From Nevskiales bacterium (GTDB lineage Bacteria; Pseudomonadota; Gammaproteobacteria; Steroidobacterales; GCA-2729495), in contig WYBE01000061.1 of the NCBI GenBank assembly GCA_011526045.1, positions 47,421 through 111,420 on the forward strand: 64,000 nucleotides of DNA, given 5' to 3'. Below the pieces are notes generated by a model. It ran no database searches and was not told the DNA's origin. It worked only from the letters and a program-made list of their open reading frames with translations. Below, in pieces: positions 60,668 to 64,000 of this stretch. Each line of letters opens with the position of its first letter. Position 1 is the first letter of the stretch. Both the position numbers and the translations under genes were made by a program.

Positions 60668-62272
60668 TCACCGGTCGTGGCCGGGAATCCGTGCGTTGCG
60701 GTACCGCCGGATGAGCGCATTGGTGGAACTGTCGTGCGCAAGCTGCGGCTCACCCGCAGCGCCGAGCTCAGCCGCAGTACGCGCCGCGAGCGCCTTGCCG
60801 AGTTCCACGCCCCACTGGTCGAAGGAGTCGATGCCCCAGATCGCGCCCTGCACGAACACGCTGTGCTCGTACAGCGCCACCAGCGCGCCAAGCGCCCGCG
60901 GCGTGAGGCGTTCGGCGAGCACGGTGTTGCTCGGCCGGTTGCCGTCGAAGTGGCGGTGCGGCTCATCGGCCGCCCGGCCGAATGCAAGCGCCTCGCTTTG
61001 CGCGAACAGGTTCGCCATCAGCAGGTCGTGCTGCCCGCCCAGCGGGTTGAGCGGATTGCAGAAGCCGATGAAGTCGCAGGGCGCGAGCTTCGTCCCCTGG
61101 TGCAGGAGCTGGTAGAACGAGTGCTGGCCGTTCGTGCCCGGCTCTCCCCAGTAGATCGCTCCGGTCTGGTAGCCGACCCGCTCGCCGTCGAGGGTGACCT
61201 GCTTGCCGTTGCTCTCCATGGCGAGTTGCTGCAGATAGGCGGGAAAACGCTTGAGGTACTGCTCGTAGGGCAGCACCGCGACGGTCTGCGCACCGAAGAA
61301 ATTGTTGTACCAGATCGCCAGCAGTCCCATCAGGACGGGCAGATTGCGCTCGAAGGGCGCGCTGCGGAAATGCTCGTCCATCGCATGGAAGCCGGCCAGC
61401 ATGTCGCCGAAGCGCTCCGGCCCGATGGCGAGCATGGTGGACAGCCCGATCGCCGAGTCCATGGAATAGCGGCCGCCCACCCAGTCCCAGAAGCCGAACA
61501 TGTTGTCGGTCTCGATGCCGAAGCGGGCGACCTCGGCGGCATTGGTGGACACGGCGACGAAGTGCCTCGCCACCGCCTGCTCGTCGCGCAGGGATTGCAG
61601 GCACCAGACGCGCGCGGCGCGCGCATTGGCGATCGTTTCCAGCGTAGTAAAGGTCTTGGAACAGACGATGAACAGCGTCTCAGCCGGGTCAAGACCGTGC
61701 ACGGCCTCGACGAAATCGGTGCCGTCCACGTTGGAGACGAAGCGAAACGCCAGGTCACGCTCGCTGTAGAAGCGCAGCGCCTCATAGGCCATCACCGGAC
61801 CGAGGTCGGAGCCGCCGATGCCGATGTTGACGACGTTGCGGATACGCTTGCCGGTGTGCCCGGTCCACGCGCCCGCGCGCACCCGCTCGCAGAACGCTGC
61901 CATGCGCCCGAGCACCGCCTGCACCTGCGCCACGACGTCGGTCCCGTCCAGCACCAGGCGCTTGCCCGCCGGTGTGCGCAGCGCGACGTGCAGCGCCGCG
62001 CGCTGCTCGGTGACGTTGATCCGGTCGCCACGGAACATCGCCTCGATGCGACCGGCGAGGTCACAGGCCCTGGCAAGTTCGATCAGCAGGTGCAGCGTCT
62101 CGTCGGTGACCCGGTTCTTGGAGTAATCGAGATACAGGCCGGCCGCCTCGACGGCAAGGCGCTCGCCGCGCGATGAATCCGCCGCGAACAGCTCGCGCAG
62201 GTGCAGCCGCTCCACCTGCGTGAAGTGCTGCTGCAGCGCGCGCCACTGCGGCCGCCCGGTCAGGCCGCTCAC
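60668..62272 (-). CDS. pgi: Glucose-6-phosphate isomerase
   Basis: Interconverts glucose 6-phosphate and fructose 6-phosphate. It has 534 residues, with the family motifs [37 protein letters not shown] and [18 protein letters not shown] (catalytic His and Lys region). [13 protein letters not shown] carries the second catalytic lysine. The start is GTG 62272, overlapping the transaldolase stop by four bases, so the two sugar-phosphate enzymes are coupled. The open frame upstream of this GTG lies inside the transaldolase gene in another frame. Confidence 0.95.
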   Translation of the reverse strand: MSGLTGRPQWRALQQHFTQVERLHLRELFAADSSRGERLAVEAAGLYLDYSKNRVTDETLHLLIELARACDLAGRIEAMFRGDRINVTEQRAALHVALRTPAGKRLVLDGTDVVAQVQAVLGRMAAFCERVRAGAWTGHTGKRIRNVVNIGIGGSDLGPVMAYEALRFYSERDLAFRFVSNVDGTDFVEAVHGLDPAETLFIVCSKTFTTLETIANARAARVWCLQSLRDEQAVARHFVAVSTNAAEVARFGIETDNMFGFWDWVGGRYSMDSAIGLSTMLAIGPERFGDMLAGFHAMDEHFRSAPFERNLPVLMGLLAIWYNNFFGAQTVAVLPYEQYLKRFPAYLQQLAMESNGKQVTLDGERVGYQTGAIYWGEPGTNGQHSFYQLLHQGTKLAPCDFIGFCNPLNPLGGQHDLLMANLFAQSEALAFGRAADEPHRHFDGNRPSNTVLAERLTPRALGALVALYEHSVFVQGAIWGIDSFDQWGVELGKALAARTAAELGAAGEPQLAHDSSTNALIRRYRNARIPGHDR

Positions 62273-63366
62273 GGTTGGGCCCGGCTGGCGACGGCCACCG
62301 ACCCGCTCTTCTCGGCGATGCGCTGCATGAGCGCCTGCCAGGACTTCACGAACGCCTGCGCGCCCTCGCCCTGTAGCCGCCCGGCCAGGGCATCGACATC
62401 GACGTCTGCCTGCGCGAAGCGTGCCAGCATCGCCTCGGCGTCGCCGCCGTCCTCGGCCATCACGCCGCGCAGCTCGCCCCGCGCAGCAAAGGCCTGCAGG
62501 GTTTCCTCGGGCACGGTGTTGATGGTGTCGGGCGCGGCCAGCGCCTCTACGTACAGGGTCGGCGCAGCGTCGGGGTCCTTGGTGCCGGTGCTCGCCCACA
62601 GCAACCTCTGCGGTGATGCTCCCGCGGCCGCCAGCCGGCGCCAGCGCGCGGACGCCAGCAGCTCGCGATAGGCACGGTAGGTCCGCCCCGCAATCGCGAT
62701 CCCGAGGCGGTTGCGCAGCTCGCGCGGCACCGTGGCACTGACCGCCCGGTCCCAGCGGCTCACGAACAGCGAGGCCACCGACGCAACGCGCGGATCGCGC
62801 CCGGCCGCAATGCGCCGCTCGATGCCGCGTAGGTAGGCTTGCGCAGCGGCCAGGTACTGCTCACGCGAAAAGAGCAGCGTCACGTTGACCGGCACGCCGG
62901 CGCAGATCGATTCCTCAATCGCCGCAATGCCTGCGGGCGTGCCGGGAATCTTGACGAACAGGTTGGGGCGGTCGGCCTGCCGGACGATTTGCGCCGCCGC
63001 CGCGATGCTGCCCGGCGTGTCGGCCGCAAGCAGCGGCGAGAGCTCCATCGACACCCAGCCATCGACCTGGGAGGTGGCATCGAAAGCCGTGCGGAACAGG
63101 TCAGCCGCACGGCGCAGGTCCTCGAGTGCCAGCTCGGTGAACAGCGCCTCGCCGGAGCGGCCGGCCGCGGTCTTGTCGCGGATACCCGCGTCGTAGGCGC
63201 TGCTGCCGCCGATCGCGTGCTCGAAGATCGTCGGGTTCGACGTAAGCCCGGTGATGCCGTACTCCTTTATATAGCGGTGCAGCGTGCCAGCGTCGAGCAG
63301 CGTACGGGTGATGTTGTCGAGCCAGAGACTCTGGCCGAGGTCACGCAACAGGCGGGTTCGGTTCAT
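62269..63366 (-). CDS. tal: Transaldolase
   Basis: A pentose-phosphate-pathway enzyme that moves a dihydroxyacetone unit between sugar phosphates. It has 365 residues, the length of the long transaldolase subfamily found next to or fused with pgi. Motifs: [34 protein letters not shown] with the Schiff-base lysine region, [12 protein letters not shown] and [14 protein letters not shown] 63366 has GGAGAT upstream. It precedes pgi with a four-base overlap. Confidence 0.94.
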   Translation of the reverse strand: MNRTRLLRDLGQSLWLDNITRTLLDAGTLHRYIKEYGITGLTSNPTIFEHAIGGSSAYDAGIRDKTAAGRSGEALFTELALEDLRRAADLFRTAFDATSQVDGWVSMELSPLLAADTPGSIAAAAQIVRQADRPNLFVKIPGTPAGIAAIEESICAGVPVNVTLLFSREQYLAAAQAYLRGIERRIAAGRDPRVASVASLFVSRWDRAVSATVPRELRNRLGIAIAGRTYRAYRELLASARWRRLAAAGASPQRLLWASTGTKDPDAAPTLYVEALAAPDTINTVPEETLQAFAARGELRGVMAEDGGDAEAMLARFAQADVDVDALAGRLQGEGAQAFVKSWQALMQRIAEKSGSVAVASRAQP

Positions 63367-63689
63367 GGCATCTCCTCATTGGGCACCGGGGCGTCTCGCG
63401 GCAACACGTCTGTTCCACCCGCGGTACGCTGGCGAGTCGCGACGGTTGCTGCGAGTGGTATGCCGGTGCGGCTAATCTAGTCCGACTGTGCGGGAAAGTC
63501 TCGGTTCCCCCCGCCACGGTGGATGCCGGTCGCCGGCATTGCCCGAATGCCGAACCGGAAAACAACAGGTTCATCGCCGATCCGCGGGGACGGGGCGCCG
63601 TCGCTACGGAGTCGAAGCGTTGACTGCGCACGGTGGCGGCTGGCGGGGACGCTGCTCCGGGGCACACGGCACAGGCGCGGGCTTCGGAG
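63367..63689. other. Intergenic region before the dispersed repeat
   Basis: The promoter region of tal should lie here, but no clear boxes are seen. Open frames lack protein character. The dispersed repeat begins near the right end. Confidence 0.35.
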
Positions 63690-63806
63690 CCGGACGGCCT
63701 GCGCCGGGACGCTCGCTTCGCACCTCCCTGTGCTGCGCTCGCTCGGGTTCGGCTGCGGCTGCGCTCCTGCGGCGCCGGCCTCACACGCCCGTTACAGGCC
63801 GTCCGG
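63690..63806. repeat. Dispersed repeat, module 2, inverted copy
   Basis: CCGGACGGCCTG (63690-63701) and CAGGCCGTCCGG (63795-63806) form a perfect 12-base terminal inverted repeat. The interior is the reverse complement of 56465-56585 with few differences. The stem arms differ in sequence from the first copy, yet pair perfectly here. Confidence 0.75.
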
Positions 63807-63929
63807 ATCCGACGCCTGCTTCCGACACGCCTGTCGTGACCTCACCGCCAGCCGCCCGGGTGAGTCCGGATCTGCGGCGGCACGCCGCCCGCGGTTTGCG
63901 GTCAGGGGGTGGCCCGGTGTCCGGCGAGA

Positions 63930-64000
63930 GCACGTGTGGAGCCGGCTGCCAGGAAGGCAGCAGCCGGCGTAACCCGTAGCGACGAGCACAGGGACGTGCG
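63930..64000. repeat. Dispersed repeat, module 1, inverted copy, cut by the window end
   Basis: The reverse complement begins CGCACGTCCCTGTGCTCGTC, continues CGCTACGGGTTACGCCGG, and matches 56350-56416 closely. The outer inverted repeat is not complete because the window stops here. Confidence 0.65.

Noticed and set aside
59678..62176. Open frame of 832 codons on the plus strand
   Set aside because: Spans marC and pgi in antisense and crosses an intergenic gap; not a real gene.
1..64000. Prophage, CRISPR array, tRNA or rRNA genes
   Set aside because: No phage structural genes, no regularly spaced repeats, and no tRNA or rRNA sequence recognised on either strand.

Overview
The window is GC-rich DNA (by eye about two thirds G+C, dropping in one island) from a Gram-negative bacterium. 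The lipopolysaccharide (LPS) core genes (Kdo kinase, heptosyltransferases, heptose epimerase), outer-membrane phospholipase A, lipoproteins, an RND pump and GlnE point to a gammaproteobacterium. The glnE-to-waaF order resembles what I recall from Pseudomonas, but genus cannot be fixed from the sequence. No rRNA, tRNA or CRISPR array was found.

Layout. 0-4.2 kb: tail of an aspartoacylase-type protein, the membrane protease HtpX, a lipid A acyltransferase, and a divergent Kdo-kinase/heptosyltransferase pair whose start codons overlap. 4.3-9.7 kb: a tight plus-strand run of cytochrome b561, a DUF59 Fe-S protein, an NnrS-like membrane protein, a DUF3365 haem protein, a GpsA-like dehydrogenase and a TPR-sulfotransferase. 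9.7-16.0 kb: a minus-strand operon glnE, CHCC zinc-finger protein, GT4 glycosyltransferase, hldD, waaF.

16.1-20.4 kb is an accessory island. It holds three tandem orphan C-terminal ends of RHS polymorphic toxins, two with a different tip and a different membrane-protein partner. The third is a remnant cut by the 3' end of an IS3-family transposase. REP-like elements stand on both sides. No full-length rhs gene is present. 20.4-25.0 kb holds single genes: an exported protein, an NmrA-like protein, an O-methyltransferase, a PIN protein and a secreted alpha/beta hydrolase. 25.0-28.8 kb encodes a two-subunit molybdenum enzyme of the transhydroxylase type whose large subunit carries an N-terminal SCP2-like extension.

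29.3-38.5 kb: a DUF1971 gene, then a long minus-strand unit of RND adaptor, RND permease, an unknown membrane protein and Mrp/Mnh antiporter subunits E, F, G, B, C and D with no MnhA. 38.6-44.2 kb: VOC protein, aldo/keto reductase, 2OG-Fe(II)-type oxygenase, DUF2156 protein and a GPH-family symporter behind a palindrome. 44.3-56.2 kb is envelope-related: META protein, DUF3313 lipoprotein, NodT-type outer-membrane factor, glycine-zipper protein, a nucleotidyltransferase with a small overlapping partner, a DUF2860 barrel, two alpha/beta hydrolases, a CREST-type membrane hydrolase, a DUF4136 lipoprotein and PldA.

56.3-64.0 kb: NhaC antiporter, arginine deiminase, MarC protein, and overlapping transaldolase and phosphoglucose isomerase genes. 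This block is flanked by inverted copies of a dispersed two-hairpin repeat whose stem arms differ between copies while keeping pairing.
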